Shown: positions 44,725-54,029, numbered from the stretch's first letter. The stretch: 64,000 bases of DNA from Flavobacteria bacterium BBFL7 (GCA_000153385.1 CH672374.1:2234544-2298543), one strand, 5' to 3'. Numbers and translations: made by a program. The notes: generated by a model not told the origin, from the sequence alone.

Positions 44725-44768
44725 CATAAAAAATCCTGTAAACCGCTATGTGTTGAGCAACTTACAGG
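44725..44768 (-). terminator. Minus-strand terminator after the deoxyhypusine-synthase-like gene
   Basis: On the minus strand CCTGTAA (44768-44762) pairs with TTACAGG (44741-44735), then ATTTTTT. It would end or reduce transcription before the GNAT-amidase gene. Confidence 0.7.
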
Positions 44769-44780
44769 TTGTGTTTTAGT

Positions 44781-44800
44781 TCCGCTTTCGCGAAAGCGGA
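44781..44800. repeat. 16-bp palindrome, exact copy 6, extended to 20 bp
   Basis: TCCGCTTTCGCGAAAGCGGA is perfectly symmetric over 20 bp, with the core at 44783-44798. It lies just past the stop of the deoxyhypusine-synthase-like gene. Confidence 0.95.
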
Positions 44801-44809
44801 ATTATTAAA

Positions 44810-45778
44810 TTACATCTCTAATAAATAAGCAAAAATCAGCGGCGCCACGATAGTCGCATCGCTTTCTACAATAAATTTAGGTGTGTCTTGATCTAGTTTT
44901 CCCCAAGTGATTTTTTCATTAGGTACGGCTCCAGAATAACTTCCATAACTAGTCGTAGAGTCAGATATCTGACAGAAATAACTCCAGAATGGCGTGTCGG
45001 TACGCTCCATATCTTGATACAACATAGGCACTACACAAATAGGGAAATCACCAGCGATTCCACCACCTATCTGGAAGAAACCGATTCCTTTCTGTGAGTT
45101 GTCAGTATACCAGTCTGCAAGGAAAGTCATGTACTCGATACCGTTTTTTACAGTACTTGCTTTTAACTCGCCTTTTAATACATAACTGGCAAAAATATTA
45201 CCCATCGTACTGTCTTCCCAGCCTGGAACGACGATTGGAAGATTAGCTTTGGCAGCCGCATACATCCATGAGTTCTCTATAGGGATTTCATAATACTGTT
45301 CTAGGACACCACTTAAAAGTAGTTTGTACATATATTCATGCGGGAAATAACGCTCGCCTTTTGCCTCTGCATCTTTCCATATTTTCACGATGTGTTCTTG
45401 TAGTCTTCTAAAAGCCTCTTCTTCTGGAATACATGTGTCGGTTACACGGTTGAGTCCTTTTTCTAGTAAATCCCATTCGTCCTGCGGTGTTAAGTCACGA
45501 TAATTAGGCACTCTTTTATAGTGGCTGTGCGCCACTAGATTCATCAAGTCTTCTTCTAGGTTTGCACCTGTACAAGAAATGATATGTACTTTATCCTGAC
45601 GAATCATCTCGCCAAAAATCTTTCCAATCTCTGCAGTACTCATTGCTCCAGCAAGTGAAACTAGCATTTTAGAGCCTTGGTTTAATTGAGCTTCATAACC
45701 TTTTGCGGCGTCTACTAGTGCAGCGCTGTTAAAGTGTAAGAAGTAGTTTTCTATAAAATCAGTAATAGGTTTTCCCAT
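44810..45778 (-). CDS. Deoxyhypusine-synthase-like protein
   Basis: 322 residues. The C-terminal EKITWGKLDQD matches the catalytic-Lys region of deoxyhypusine synthase (AVSWGKI), and SCTGANLEEDL matches the NAD-binding N-terminal part. Bacteria have no eIF5A substrate, so relatives are thought to use the same chemistry to make homospermidine or related polyamines from spermidine or putrescine. It lies 14 nt after the agmatinase-like gene, which supports a polyamine role. Confidence 0.88.
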   Translation of the reverse strand: MGKPITDFIENYFLHFNSAALVDAAKGYEAQLNQGSKMLVSLAGAMSTAEIGKIFGEMIRQDKVHIISCTGANLEEDLMNLVAHSHYKRVPNYRDLTPQDEWDLLEKGLNRVTDTCIPEEEAFRRLQEHIVKIWKDAEAKGERYFPHEYMYKLLLSGVLEQYYEIPIENSWMYAAAKANLPIVVPGWEDSTMGNIFASYVLKGELKASTVKNGIEYMTFLADWYTDNSQKGIGFFQIGGGIAGDFPICVVPMLYQDMERTDTPFWSYFCQISDSTTSYGSYSGAVPNEKITWGKLDQDTPKFIVESDATIVAPLIFAYLLEM

Positions 45779-45792
45779 GATGTTTTTGAAGA

Positions 45793-46728
45793 TTAATCTT
45801 CTATGTTTTTCATTTTTTTTAATCCAGATTTGGTAAAAGCATTATTTGCTTCATAGCCATCTTCTCCTTCTAGAGCAATGTCTTTAAATTTATAGCTCAG
45901 CATTTTATAATACAGTTTTGCAGCAAGAAAATCTGATGATTTCTCTGATGGATTAGGACATAATTCAACAATGTCAAAACCTACCACGTTCTTCTCTGCA
46001 AATACCATTTTTAAGAAATCTAATGTTTCATACCAGAAAAGCCCACCAGGTTCAGGCGTGCCAGTAGATGGACATATCGATGGGTCAAAAGCATCTAAGT
46101 CGATGGTGATAAATACATTTTCTGTAAGTGCTTCAGTAGCTTTTTCTTGCCAGTAGTCATCTTGAACCATTTCATGAGCCAAAAATATTTTATCGTCATC
46201 ATTAATACCTACTTCTATACTATCCATAGAGCGTATTCCTACTTGAACTAGGTTTGTTTTCTGACTTGCTTCATAAACGGCGCAGGCGTGATTACAACTA
46301 CTACCATCATATTCCTTTCTCAAATCTGCATGAGCATCGATTTGAAGTACACTCAGGTTCTCATACATTTCATTAAAAGCGCGTATACTTCCTATAGAAA
46401 TAGAATGTTCTCCACCGAAAAGAGTTACAAACTTATTTTTTTTAATATACTTTTTAGTAGTAGCGTGAACGGCATCTACCATTGCTTCTGGCGAGCTGTT
46501 TTCTGTAACAGCATCTGCAAGAAAGACTCCATGATGATACACTTCTGTATCTGTTTCAATATCGTATAATTCCATATTTGCACTAGCGTCTAGAAAAGCT
46601 TCTGGACCTTTATCTGCGCCTTTTTGCCAGGTGCTTGTTCCGTCATAAGGAACTGGAATTAAAACAATTGATGCATTATCTAATCCAGCATATTCATCTG
46701 GAATTCCTGCATAGTTTGAATTGCTCAT
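45793..46728 (-). CDS. speB: Agmatinase/arginase-family ureohydrolase
   Basis: 311 residues. Manganese ligands are in FGGEHSIS (His), QIDAHADLR (Asp-His-Asp) and TIDLDAFDPS (Asp, Asp). The arrangement after speA makes agmatine ureohydrolase, giving putrescine and urea, more likely than arginase. It lies 47 nt downstream of speA and 14 nt upstream of the deoxyhypusine-synthase-like gene, forming one transcription unit. Confidence 0.87.
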   Translation of the reverse strand: MSNSNYAGIPDEYAGLDNASIVLIPVPYDGTSTWQKGADKGPEAFLDASANMELYDIETDTEVYHHGVFLADAVTENSSPEAMVDAVHATTKKYIKKNKFVTLFGGEHSISIGSIRAFNEMYENLSVLQIDAHADLRKEYDGSSCNHACAVYEASQKTNLVQVGIRSMDSIEVGINDDDKIFLAHEMVQDDYWQEKATEALTENVFITIDLDAFDPSICPSTGTPEPGGLFWYETLDFLKMVFAEKNVVGFDIVELCPNPSEKSSDFLAAKLYYKMLSYKFKDIALEGEDGYEANNAFTKSGLKKMKNIED

Positions 46729-46775
46729 GTCTTGAAATTAAAGATTGTTTAAAGTTAATCGGTTTATATAAAATA

Positions 46776-48167
46776 TTAATATCCTAAAATATCGAGCATT
46801 TGTTCTGAGCTTTGTTGCTCTTTAAAAACTCTAGTTTGTATAGCGCCATTTTCATCGCGGTCTATTAAAATATGTTTAGGTGCTGGTATTAAACAGTGTT
46901 GTATACCGCCATATCCACCTATGCTTTCTTGATATGCTCCAGTATTAAAAAAGCCTATGTAAAGCGGTTTATCTTTATGATATTTGGGTAAATAGATAGC
47001 GTTAACGTTTTGCTCGCTGTTGTAATAGTCATCACTATCGCAAGTTAGTCCACCTAATAATACACGTTCATATTCTTCATTCCAGCGGTTTAAGGCTAGC
47101 ATGATAAAGCGTTTACTTATTGCCCACGAGTCTGGTAAGGTTGTGATAAATGAACTGTTGATCATATTCCACTTTTCACGATCGTTTTGTTGTTTTTGAT
47201 ACAACACTTTGTAGATCGCGCCACCACTTTCACCTACTGTAAATGAACCGAATTCTGTAAAAATATGTGGAACGTCCACGTCTGCCTCATCACATACTTG
47301 CTTAATTTGATTCACAATCTCATTGATCATGTACTCATAGTCAAACTCAAATGCAAGCGAGTTCTTAATCGGGAAACCACCACCTATATTCAAACTGTCT
47401 AAGGATGGGCATATTTTCTTAAGGCTGATGTAAACCTTAAGACATTTGTGCAACTCATTCCAGTAGTAAGCATTATCACGTATACCAGTATTGATAAAAA
47501 AGTGCAGCATCTTAAGGGATACCTGTTGGTTCTCCTGAATCTGATTTTTATAGAAAGAAAGAATGTTTTTATAACCTATTCCTAGACGACTGGTGTAAAA
47601 TTCAAACTTTGGCTCTTCTTCACTGGCAATGCGTATTCCTACTTTAAACTTCTTATCAGTAACATTAGTTAGTAAGTTCAGTTCTTCATAGTTGTCAATG
47701 ATAGGAATACAGTTCTTGTGACCAGAGTTGATCAAATCTGCAATATTGTCTATATACTTTTCACGTTTAAAACCATTGCTTATGATATAGGTATCGTCTT
47801 TAATTTTACCTTCAGCTTTTAGTTTTTTGATGATATCTATATCAAAAGCACTGCTGGTTTCTAGATGTATATCATTACTTAATGCCGTATCGAGTACATG
47901 CTTAAAGTGTGAGCTTTTTGTACAATAGCAATAGTGATATTTTGCTTTGTAATCCGCTTTCGCGAAAGCGTCATTAAACCATTTCTGTGCACGCTGAATA
48001 TTATCAGAAATCTTAGGTAAGTAGGTGAATTTTAATGGAGATCCATATTTTTCCACCAGTTCCATCAGATCGATGTCGTGAAAATGAAGAGTTTTGTCTT
48101 CTAGTTTGAACTCTTCCGTCGGGAAGAAGTACGTTTGATCAATGAGATCAATGTATTTAGTATTCAA
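46776..48167 (-). CDS. speA: Arginine decarboxylase, PLP type III fold
   Basis: 463 residues, shorter than the 650-residue enterobacterial SpeA but in line with Bacteroidetes forms. CYCTKSSHFKHV holds the PLP Lys84; HFFINTGIRDN, GGGFPIKNS and the late GLTCDSDDYYN complete the alanine-racemase-type fold. It converts arginine to agmatine, the first step of the polyamine block. One exact palindrome copy encodes AFAKA at residues 67-71. Confidence 0.9.
   Translation of the reverse strand: MNTKYIDLIDQTYFFPTEEFKLEDKTLHFHDIDLMELVEKYGSPLKFTYLPKISDNIQRAQKWFNDAFAKADYKAKYHYCYCTKSSHFKHVLDTALSNDIHLETSSAFDIDIIKKLKAEGKIKDDTYIISNGFKREKYIDNIADLINSGHKNCIPIIDNYEELNLLTNVTDKKFKVGIRIASEEEPKFEFYTSRLGIGYKNILSFYKNQIQENQQVSLKMLHFFINTGIRDNAYYWNELHKCLKVYISLKKICPSLDSLNIGGGFPIKNSLAFEFDYEYMINEIVNQIKQVCDEADVDVPHIFTEFGSFTVGESGGAIYKVLYQKQQNDREKWNMINSSFITTLPDSWAISKRFIMLALNRWNEEYERVLLGGLTCDSDDYYNSEQNVNAIYLPKYHKDKPLYIGFFNTGAYQESIGGYGGIQHCLIPAPKHILIDRDENGAIQTRVFKEQQSSEQMLDILGY
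47955..47970. repeat. 16-bp palindrome, exact copy 7
   Basis: CGCTTTCGCGAAAGCG inside speA (minus strand), reading Ala-Phe-Ala-Lys-Ala. Confidence 0.95.
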
Positions 48168-48309
48168 TAGCGATAGGTTAAGTGTAGTTTAAAGTGAACT
48201 ACAAGCTAAACAATAAAAGATTAATAATAGAAAGAAGTGTGTTACCTAAATATTAAAATTGAATGGCGATAAGAAGGGACAATAATATTCCTTTTTTTGA
48301 AATAATTGC

Positions 48310-48347
48310 AAAAAAAATAGCGTTGCCTAAAAATTTAGACAACGCTA
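48310..48347 (-). terminator. Terminator of the pseudouridine synthase gene
   Basis: On the minus strand TAGCGTTG and CAACGCTA, with inner CTAAA/TTTAG pairing, followed by eight T. Confidence 0.9.
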
Positions 48348-48368
48348 GTGTTTATAAGTGATTGTAGC

Positions 48369-49349
48369 TTATATCATCTTTAAATTGATGATTTCTTGCT
48401 CTGTTAAAGCACGGTAGTGACCACGTGGAAGGTCTTTTTTAGTCAATCCACCTAGGACAACGCGATCTAAAACTTTAATTTCATATTTAACTGCCTCAAA
48501 TAAAGCCTGAACGATATTGTCTTTTCCACTATGTATTTCAATTCCGATTTCATTGTTACGTCCATCTTCTACATAGTTAATTTCTTTTACATCAATGACT
48601 TCGCCGTTGATAGCGATACCATTACGTAATTGCATTAAATCCTCGTGCTTAAAACTACGGTCTAGGGCAACTTGATAAATCTTGCGCATTTCTAGATTTG
48701 GGTTGTTGAGCTTGTTAGCCATCTCTAGGTCGTTAGTAAATAACATTAAACCTACAGATTGTCTTCCTAGACGACCTACATAATGCAAATTAGCAACACC
48801 AGCACTTTGCATCAGATCTAGTACAGTTTTACTAGCACGTTCTCCTTTGCGAGGTGCAATAAAACCTTTAGGTTTATTAAGTAGTAAATACTGCTTTTGA
48901 TATGGTTGTATGTTCTGTCCGTCAAATTTCACTTCGTCAGTTAATTTAACACGATAACCCATTTCAGACACAGGTTTACCATTTACGGTTACACTACCAG
49001 CTTTGATATATATATCTGCATCGCGACGACTGCATATACCAGAATTTGAAATATATTTATTCAATCGTATTGTTCCATCATCAGGCTTAGACTTAGCGCC
49101 TTCAGATTTTTTACGCATGATATATTCTTTCTTTGTTACTGGATTACCGGTGCGTGATGTTCCTACTACTTGATTTTTACCACCTCGAGTTGTTGGTTTT
49201 CCGGTAGGTGCATTTCCTCTAGCTTGAGATTTTCCTCTATGGTCTGTGCTTCCAGCATTACGTCTGTTGCCACCTTTTGAGCTAGAAGAATCTCTGCCGC
49301 CTTGGCGACCAGTTCCTTTTCCTCTTGCTCCATCATTACCTCTTCCCAT
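48369..49349 (-). CDS. RsuA/RluB-type pseudouridine synthase with Gly in place of the catalytic Asp
   Basis: 326 residues. The first ~90 residues are a low-complexity, Gly/Arg/Ser/Lys-rich tail (RGKGTGRQGGRDSSSSKGG). An S4 RNA-binding domain (about 95-140: RLNKYISNSGICSRRDAD) and a pseudouridine-synthase domain follow. The active-site motif is normally GRLD; here it reads YVGRLGRQSVGL with Gly195 (codon GGA) in the Asp position. A single-base change from an Asp codon could not give GGA. It may bind rRNA without catalysing, or use another residue. Promoter box TATCTTTG at 49366-49373 on the minus strand supports the start. Confidence 0.85.
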   Translation of the reverse strand: MGRGNDGARGKGTGRQGGRDSSSSKGGNRRNAGSTDHRGKSQARGNAPTGKPTTRGGKNQVVGTSRTGNPVTKKEYIMRKKSEGAKSKPDDGTIRLNKYISNSGICSRRDADIYIKAGSVTVNGKPVSEMGYRVKLTDEVKFDGQNIQPYQKQYLLLNKPKGFIAPRKGERASKTVLDLMQSAGVANLHYVGRLGRQSVGLMLFTNDLEMANKLNNPNLEMRKIYQVALDRSFKHEDLMQLRNGIAINGEVIDVKEINYVEDGRNNEIGIEIHSGKDNIVQALFEAVKYEIKVLDRVVLGGLTKKDLPRGHYRALTEQEIINLKMI

Positions 49350-49365
49350 GGTATTAAATTTTTTG

Positions 49366-49373
49366 CAAAGATA
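49366..49373 (-). promoter_or_regulatory. -7 promoter box of the pseudouridine synthase gene
   Basis: TATCTTTG on the minus strand, exact consensus, 16 nt before the ATG. Confidence 0.5.
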
Positions 49374-49492
49374 AGTTTTTAAAAATGTGATGTTGCAAAA
49401 AGAATTCTAAAGTATTTACTTCCTCAATTAGAATAATTTAGAGGAGTTACTCGAGCACTTTAAAGTGTCATTTTTAAAGATTTATATATTCA

Positions 49493-50443
49493 TCAATCTT
49501 TAAATCTCACTGTAGATTGTCGCTCTCGATTCACATGCAGTTGCGTCACATCAGGTCGTGAATAATGACCTACTGTATCAAAGTTCTGTCGCTCTTCTAG
49601 CACTCGATTAAAATCTAGAGTAGCTGTAATTATTTCTTCTTTTCCTATCTGTGGTTCTATGATCCATTCACCATCGGGACCAGCGATGCAGCTGCCACCA
49701 TTAGCAAGTACATCTGGGCATTTATCTAGAATCGCTTCTAGATGAGGCGTGTTTGCCGGGAAGTCTTCTTTAAACATCATGCTTGAAACAGATAATACAT
49801 AAGTGCGTCCTTCACGAGCTATAAATCTTGTAATATCTTTTGTGTTATGATCACTTCCTGGCCAGCAGGCTACATGAAGATTAGTTCCTTGTGCATACAT
49901 GGCCGCACGTGGTAATGGCATCCAGTTTTCCCAGCAGTTCAAACCGCTTACGGTAAAATCTTTGAGTTTATGTGTCACTAAACCGTTTCCATCGCCTGGT
50001 GACCATGTCAAGCGCTCGTCATAGGTAGGTTGTAATTTACGGTGTACACTTTCTATACTTCCATTCTGGTTGATGTATACCATGCTGGCATAAACACTAT
50101 GACCACCACGATCTTGAGGTCTTTCTATAATACCTAAATAAATGGCTATGGAGTTTGCTTTCGCGAAAGCGCATACCGCATCCAGCTCGCCGTCCTCGAT
50201 ACGTATGCTATTGAGCACATAATGTCTGTGCAGTTCCTTTACCTCTTTTTTATTCCAAGCAGCGCCATCAGTTAGCGCAAGCCAAAAAGGATAACCTGGC
50301 AATAATCCTTCTCCAAAAACAACTAATTCAGCATCTTGCTTTTTAGCCTCTTCTAGCGTGGAAAGTATTTTGTCTAATGTCGCTTTCTTATCCAGCCATA
50401 CTGGAGAGATTTGAGCAAGTTCTACGTTGATGAGGTGTTGCAT
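49493..50443 (-). CDS. Nitrilase-family carbon-nitrogen hydrolase
   Basis: 316 residues. Catalytic set Glu45 (VFGEGLLPGYP), Lys136 (HRKLQPTYDERLTW) and Cys170 (GLNCWENWMPL). The CWEN and GYP motifs place it with true nitrilases and nitrile/cyanide-active relatives rather than N-carbamoyl amidases. Such enzymes turn nitriles to acids and ammonia. Its start overlaps the UbiA-type prenyltransferase gene by one base, so expression is coupled with isoprenoid genes. One near-exact palindrome lies inside, reading AFAKA. Confidence 0.88.
   Translation of the reverse strand: MQHLINVELAQISPVWLDKKATLDKILSTLEEAKKQDAELVVFGEGLLPGYPFWLALTDGAAWNKKEVKELHRHYVLNSIRIEDGELDAVCAFAKANSIAIYLGIIERPQDRGGHSVYASMVYINQNGSIESVHRKLQPTYDERLTWSPGDGNGLVTHKLKDFTVSGLNCWENWMPLPRAAMYAQGTNLHVACWPGSDHNTKDITRFIAREGRTYVLSVSSMMFKEDFPANTPHLEAILDKCPDVLANGGSCIAGPDGEWIIEPQIGKEEIITATLDFNRVLEERQNFDTVGHYSRPDVTQLHVNRERQSTVRFKD
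50156..50171. repeat. 16-bp palindrome, one mismatch
   Basis: TGCTTTCGCGAAAGCG inside the nitrilase gene (minus strand), reading Ala-Phe-Ala-Lys-Ala. Confidence 0.85.
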
Positions 50444-51384
50444 TAAAAGAAATTTTGAAGTCGTTGGACGATGGCAGGTAAATCAATTAATAATATAGAA
50501 AGTACGCCAGCTACAATGACTATTTTAAGTATAAAATGTATTAACAGATATTCTCTTTTACGTCGCGAACTCCATAATAATGGTAAGCATACTAGTAAGG
50601 CACCGCCTATTAAGGCAAAGTAATAACGCATATGTCCTATATTAAAATAGAGTATCAATGCTGTAATAGGTATAATAGTAAGCAATGTTAGTAAGGTGTA
50701 AAAACGCTTGCTTGCTTTTTCTCCTAGTACCACTGGTATGGTATGGTAATTTTGAGCGAGATCACCTCTTAAGTTTTCGAGATCTTTAATGAGCTCGCGC
50801 ATCGCAAGTATTAGAAATAAGAAACTACCATGTACAAATACGACTAGATATAAATTACGGTAATACATGAATAGCACAAAAAATGGAGTAATAGCCAGTA
50901 GGGCTGCAGTAAGATTACCAACAAAAAGGACTCGTTTAATTTTATGTGAGTAGAGCCACATGGCAAAAATATAAGCTGCAAAAAATAATCCTGCTCGCCA
51001 CGATACAATAAGTCCTAAGATAAAAGCAATAGCATTAACCGTAAAATAAACCGTCCATAAGGTAGAGCGACTTACTTGATTTTCTAGCATGGTTTTTTGC
51101 GGTCTATTAATAAGGTCTTTTTCACGATCGTAAAAATTATTAATGATGTAGCCACCTGCTATAGCTGCGGCACTAGCCAGAATAATCAACCACAACTTAT
51201 AATCCAGCACAATCTCCTTAACAGATAATTCTGGAGCGATAATAAAAACAGCCGCTAATAATTGCGCTATCGCTATTATAGAGATGTTATAAAGTCTTAC
51301 CGTTGAAAAAAGACTCAACGCTTTAATGACTAGCGTTTTTACACTAGCCTTTGTGCTCATGGTATATGTTTGCTCTTGATTCAC
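50443..51384 (-). CDS. UbiA-family prenyltransferase
   Basis: 313 residues with about 8-9 membrane helices. Asp-rich motifs INNFYDREKDLINRP and DLENLRGDLAQNY are the two metal/diphosphate-binding sites of UbiA enzymes. The flavobacterial neighbours resemble geranylgeranylglyceryl-phosphate transferases, though the substrate cannot be fixed here. Neighbouring mvaD and mevalonate kinase supply isoprenoid precursors. Confidence 0.85.
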   Translation of the reverse strand: MNQEQTYTMSTKASVKTLVIKALSLFSTVRLYNISIIAIAQLLAAVFIIAPELSVKEIVLDYKLWLIILASAAAIAGGYIINNFYDREKDLINRPQKTMLENQVSRSTLWTVYFTVNAIAFILGLIVSWRAGLFFAAYIFAMWLYSHKIKRVLFVGNLTAALLAITPFFVLFMYYRNLYLVVFVHGSFLFLILAMRELIKDLENLRGDLAQNYHTIPVVLGEKASKRFYTLLTLLTIIPITALILYFNIGHMRYYFALIGGALLVCLPLLWSSRRKREYLLIHFILKIVIVAGVLSILLIDLPAIVQRLQNFF

Positions 51385-51597
51385 CCGACTAAGTTAAGTA
51401 GTTTCTGTTTTTTAAATGATAATGGTATGTAAAAAGTATCTATTGTGATAGTTTTAAAAATTATTAAAGATATAAATTGGACTTTTCTACAATATGGTTT
51501 TTAGAAAAGCATTAATTTTAAACCTTTATAAGGTGTACAGGTTTATTGTGAATAGATTATGCGCCGTGAGGCGAATGGTAATTACAAAATAATTTAA

Positions 51598-51822
51598 ATG
51601 AAAAATTACATTTCTATATCCTTATTGACAGGTTTTATTATTATTTCAATCGCCACTTTGTTTTCATATAATATACACTTGAATCAAATGGAGTTTATTG
51701 GGACAGAATCGGAATGGAAATATGATTATTCTAAAATAGGTTTTATAATCTTTTTGATAATGTTAGTCTTAAATATTCTAGGAATTGGATTCTTTTACTT
51801 CATGAAAAAGAAAATAGACTAA
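51598..51822 (+). CDS. Small two-helix membrane protein, hypothetical
   Basis: 74 residues, plus strand, with two strong membrane segments (about 5-25 and 50-68) and a KKKID end. No family recognised. It lies between two minus-strand isoprenoid genes; the strong terminator 5 nt after the stop, shared with the mevalonate kinase gene, supports it being real. Confidence 0.6.
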   Translation: MKNYISISLLTGFIIISIATLFSYNIHLNQMEFIGTESEWKYDYSKIGFIIFLIMLVLNILGIGFFYFMKKKID

Positions 51823-51826
51823 AACC

Positions 51827-51860
51827 AAAAAGTCCCATCACAAAAATGATGGGACTTTTT
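51827..51860. terminator. Bidirectional terminator
   Basis: AAAAAGTCCCATCA and TGATGGGACTTTTT, a 14-bp perfect stem with a 6-nt loop, serving both converging genes. Confidence 0.93.
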
Positions 51861-51880
51861 CAATATATCTTAATGAGTTT

Positions 51881-52819
51881 CTAAAAATTATAAACCACTT
51901 CCAGTTTATAATCTTTCAAGCTTTGTTCTGCTTTTTCTAGGTCTTCAGTAAATCCTAAGATGTAGCCACCACCACCAGATCCACAAAGTTTCAAGTAGTA
52001 ATCACCGGTATCCAGTCCTTTTTTCCATAAGCCGTGGAATTGCGCAGGAATCATTGGTTTAAAATTATCGAGAACGATATGTGATAATTTTTTTACATTA
52101 CCAAAAAGTCCTTTCACATCGCCACTCAAGAAATCTTCTACACACATGTCTGTGTATTTCACAAACTTGTTCTTCAACATACTACGGAAACCTTCTTGCT
52201 TCATGTTTTCCATAAAGATATTTACCATAGGAGCTGTTTCTCCTACAATTCCACTATCCAGTAAAAAGACAGCGCCTTTTCCAGTAGTCGATTGTGATGG
52301 GATACCAGCTGGTTCGATATCTTCTTTACTATTAATAAGAATAGGTAAACTTAAGTAAGAGTTTAATGGATCTAGACCCGAACTTTTACCATGGAAAAAG
52401 CTTTCGATTTTTCCGAATATATCTTTTAAAATCAGCAGTTTTTCTCGAGTTAAATTCTCAAGAACCGTGATTTTTTCAATCGCATATTTATCATAGATAG
52501 ATGCCACAAGAGCACCGCTACTTCCTACACCATAACCTTGTGGTATACTAGAGTCAAAATACATTCCAGCTGCAACATCTGCCTTTAAAGTATCAACATC
52601 AAATCTTGGGAAATCACTATCTTCTTTCATCAACTGCTCAATATGACCAGTAAGACGAGATAAATTGCCGTTTGATTTAATTTGTTCTTCGGTAGGTTGA
52701 TCACTTATCTGAAGTGCGCCTTTATAGAAGTTATAGGGTATAGAAAGACCTTTTGAATCTTTAATAATCCCATACTCACCGAAGAGTAAAATCTTTGAAT
52801 AAAAAAGTGGTCCTTTCAT
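51881..52819 (-). CDS. Mevalonate kinase-like GHMP kinase
   Basis: 312 residues from the Met of MKGPLFYSKILLFGEYG; the frame extends 27 nt upstream, which would overlap mvaD. The ATP loop IPQGYGVGSSGALVAS and the C-terminal KLCGSGGGGYILGF are GHMP kinase signatures. By position after mvaD it is the mevalonate kinase (or phosphomevalonate kinase) of the pathway. The start lies 10 nt after mvaD, forming an operon. Confidence 0.85.
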   Translation of the reverse strand: MKGPLFYSKILLFGEYGIIKDSKGLSIPYNFYKGALQISDQPTEEQIKSNGNLSRLTGHIEQLMKEDSDFPRFDVDTLKADVAAGMYFDSSIPQGYGVGSSGALVASIYDKYAIEKITVLENLTREKLLILKDIFGKIESFFHGKSSGLDPLNSYLSLPILINSKEDIEPAGIPSQSTTGKGAVFLLDSGIVGETAPMVNIFMENMKQEGFRSMLKNKFVKYTDMCVEDFLSGDVKGLFGNVKKLSHIVLDNFKPMIPAQFHGLWKKGLDTGDYYLKLCGSGGGGYILGFTEDLEKAEQSLKDYKLEVVYNF

Positions 52820-52829
52820 AGCGTTAAAG

Positions 52830-53885
52830 TTAGCACTTTTTTGCACCTGTGCCTACTTGATCACAAATATAGTGACCATTTTGACAATAACCAGCTAATT
52901 TGCTGTTAATCAATCCTTGCACAGCCTCATTATTTTCATTTGGATATAGCATGTGTACGTTAGCACCAGCATCTAGTGTAAAACACACAGGTATGCCAGT
53001 CTCTTTTCTGAACGCCCATATTTCCTCGATAATCGACAGTGTTTTGGGCTTCATTAATATAAAATAGGGATGTGAGGTCATCATCATAGCATGTAATGTG
53101 AGCGCTTCACTTTCAGTAATTTTGATAAAGGTCTCTAGGTCGCCGTCTTGTAAGGCTATTTTGAGAGTAGATAGATTCTCATGGGCTTGTTCAAATCTCG
53201 CTTTCGCGAAAGCGTGTCCATTCATCAACTCATGTCCTACCGTAGAACTCACCACTTTTTCACCTTTATCTACCAGCAAAATCGTGTCCTGAAAATCCTG
53301 AAAAACAGGATGTAAATAATCGCTTTTATCAATACCGAAGTATTGTGAACTGCCGTCCACCTCATCATGCGTGCCCCAAACTACGGCGCTACCTTTCAAG
53401 CTACGACAAGCACTTCCAGATCCCAATCGAGCCAGAAAAGAAGCTTTATGAAAATCCATTTCCTGACCAGTAAGCGTGCTCTCAAAATCCATCATGCAAA
53501 CCGACATCGCCGCCATACTACTCGCACTACTAGCTATTCCCGAACTATGCGGAAACGTATTGTGTGTGTCTATATCAAAATGATAGTTTGCAATCCATGG
53601 GCAATAGTCAGCAATGCGCTTGAAATAAGCTTCAATTTTAGGAGCAAACTCTGGCTTGGGCTCACCATCATAAGAAATGTTGAAACCGTGAGTTCCTTTA
53701 CTAGCAGTTACTGTAGTAATGGTTCTACAAGCATTTAAAGTAAAACTTATCGACGGATTTGCAGGTAACTGCATACCGTATTTACCCCAATATTTTACGA
53801 GCGCAATATTAGATGGCGCTTGCCATTTTGTAGATAAATGATCCATTAAAGTAAAATCGCCTTCTAACTTAAACTGAGTTTCCAA
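52830..53885 (-). CDS. mvaD: Diphosphomevalonate decarboxylase
   Basis: 351 residues. QAPSNIALVKYWGK at the N-terminus, the phosphate loop SSGIASSASSMAA and the late CFTLDAGANVHMLYP are diagnostic. It makes isopentenyl diphosphate by ATP-driven decarboxylation. Promoter box on the minus strand at 53904-53911 fits the start. One exact palindrome copy reads AFAKA in a helix after HELMNGH. Confidence 0.94.
   Translation of the reverse strand: METQFKLEGDFTLMDHLSTKWQAPSNIALVKYWGKYGMQLPANPSISFTLNACRTITTVTASKGTHGFNISYDGEPKPEFAPKIEAYFKRIADYCPWIANYHFDIDTHNTFPHSSGIASSASSMAAMSVCMMDFESTLTGQEMDFHKASFLARLGSGSACRSLKGSAVVWGTHDEVDGSSQYFGIDKSDYLHPVFQDFQDTILLVDKGEKVVSSTVGHELMNGHAFAKARFEQAHENLSTLKIALQDGDLETFIKITESEALTLHAMMMTSHPYFILMKPKTLSIIEEIWAFRKETGIPVCFTLDAGANVHMLYPNENNEAVQGLINSKLAGYCQNGHYICDQVGTGAKKC
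53199..53214. repeat. 16-bp palindrome, exact copy 8
   Basis: CGCTTTCGCGAAAGCG inside mvaD (minus strand), reading Ala-Phe-Ala-Lys-Ala. Confidence 0.95.
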
Positions 53886-53903
53886 TAGCCTTGAATTAAG
53901 CTA

Positions 53904-53911
53904 CAAAGGTA
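53904..53911 (-). promoter_or_regulatory. -7 promoter box of mvaD
   Basis: TACCTTTG on the minus strand, exact consensus, 18 nt before the ATG. Confidence 0.55.
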
Positions 53912-54029
53912 AATATTTAAGAGCAGCCATTGAACCTGTCATTCCGAATTAATTTCTAAATCTGCTAGTGACGAAAATTGAAGTCATATTTGAACTTAAA
54001 AACAATGATGGTTTTGTAAAATAATACTT

